DNA of 5,817 nucleotides, taken from an uncultured Granulosicoccaceae bacterium (GTDB taxonomy: Bacteria; Pseudomonadota; Gammaproteobacteria; JABXHR01). The translations under genes and the position numbers were made by a program. Location: assembly GCA_937921805.1 (NCBI GenBank), contig CAKZUS010000186.1:1-5817 (forward strand). The letters are read 5' to 3'. Shown here piece after piece: positions 5,306 to 5,817 of this stretch. The notes beneath the pieces were generated by a model. The model worked only from the letters and a program-made list of their open reading frames with translations. It made no database searches and was not told the origin of the DNA. The stretch's first letter is position 1; the number at the start of each line of letters is the position of its first letter.

Positions 5306-5817
5306 ATGAACGCTGAGCAGCGCCAACTGATCGGTTCGGCTGAAACCGCTGAAGACCAGCGCGATCGGGCCATGCGCCCGAAGACTTTGGCCGATTATAA
5401 CGGTCAGCCACAGGTGCGCGATCAGATGGAAATCTTCATCACCGCCGCCCGCAATCGCCAACAGGCCCTCGACCACACATTGATCTTTGGTCCGCCAGGG
5501 CTGGGCAAGACCACACTGGCCAATATCTTGGCCTGCGAGATGCGCACCAATATTCGCCATACTTCTGGCCCCGTCCTCGATAAGCCTGGGGATTTGGCGG
5601 CACTATTGACCAATCTCGAGCCGCGCGACGTGTTGTTTGTCGATGAGATTCACCGCTTGTCTCCCATCGTTGAAGAAGTGCTGTATCCGGCGATGGAAGA
5701 TGCGCAGATCGACATCATGATTGGCGAAGGCCCCGCTGCGCGCGCCATTAAGCTCGATTTGCCGCCGTTTACTCTGGTCGGGGCGACGACGCGGGCGGGG
5801 TTGTTAACGGCTCCTCT
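5306..5817 (+). CDS. ruvB: Holliday junction branch migration ATPase RuvB (5' part only)
   Basis: The first 170 codons are present; the gene runs off the right edge. RuvB is the hexameric AAA+ motor that, with RuvA, drives branch migration of Holliday junctions, and with RuvC allows their resolution in recombinational repair. Reading from 5306, the family marks are RPKTLADYNGQPQV near residues 24-37, the Walker A motif GPPGLGKTT, TSGPVLDKPGDLAALLTNL, the Walker B segment FVDEIHRLSP, EVLYPAMEDAQIDIMIGEGP, and the sensor 1 region GATTRAG close to the edge. The match to the enterobacterial protein is nearly collinear and includes the short N-terminal extension. Unlike the common ruvA-ruvB arrangement, no ruvA lies directly upstream; the neighbour is a divergent lipoprotein gene. 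The bases before the ATG contain stops in this frame and no remnant of a ruvA 3' end was seen. Confidence 0.97.
   Translation, partial: MNAEQRQLIGSAETAEDQRDRAMRPKTLADYNGQPQVRDQMEIFITAARNRQQALDHTLIFGPPGLGKTTLANILACEMRTNIRHTSGPVLDKPGDLAALLTNLEPRDVLFVDEIHRLSPIVEEVLYPAMEDAQIDIMIGEGPAARAIKLDLPPFTLVGATTRAGLLTAP

Noticed and set aside
5249..5560. N-terminal extension of the lipoprotein frame by 104 codons
   Set aside because: Most of it is antisense to ruvB, it would place the signal peptide inside the protein, and the lipobox only makes sense with a start at 5248.

Overview
The window reads as chromosomal DNA of moderately high GC from a proteobacterium, most likely a gammaproteobacterium. The ruvB start at the right edge resembles the enterobacterial protein closely, and the glutathione-dependent formaldehyde genes are typical of proteobacteria. 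No tRNA, rRNA, insertion sequence, phage gene or CRISPR array was seen. The genus cannot be fixed from this sequence; a marine or methylated-amine-using lineage is only an inference.

Layout, right to left along the minus strand: a cysteine-rich lipoprotein (4640-5248, apparent TTG start), a tartrate/D-malate dehydrogenase (3470-4549), an S-(hydroxymethyl)glutathione dehydrogenase (2291-3400), an S-formylglutathione hydrolase (1452-2291), and a membrane-anchored metallo-beta-lactamase-fold hydrolase (340-1452). After a 226-nt gap comes the first 37 codons of a class II glutamine amidotransferase (1-113, cut by the window edge). On the plus strand the only gene is the 5' part of ruvB (5306 to the end), divergent from the lipoprotein across 57 bp.

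The core is a formaldehyde oxidation module. The dehydrogenase acts on the spontaneous glutathione-formaldehyde adduct to give S-formylglutathione, and the hydrolase releases formate and glutathione. These two genes and the MBL gene are joined by one-base TAATG stop/start overlaps, so they very probably form one translationally coupled message. The dehydrogenase gene upstream of adhC has its own strong ribosome binding site and lies 69 bp away, so it may share the transcript.

The most informative find is the amidotransferase fragment at the left edge. Its N-terminus has the MCGIVG and DRGPDSA signatures of the GlxB/MgsA type. MgsA is a subunit of N-methylglutamate synthase in the N-methylglutamate pathway, which oxidises methylamines and releases formaldehyde. 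A formaldehyde-to-formate operon directly upstream on the same strand suggests a locus for methylated-amine (C1) use. This rests on 37 residues and on context, and the genes beyond the left edge would decide it.

Between the MBL gene and the amidotransferase lies a strongly C-rich, G-poor stretch (as read in the minus-strand transcript) that looks like a Rho-utilisation region.
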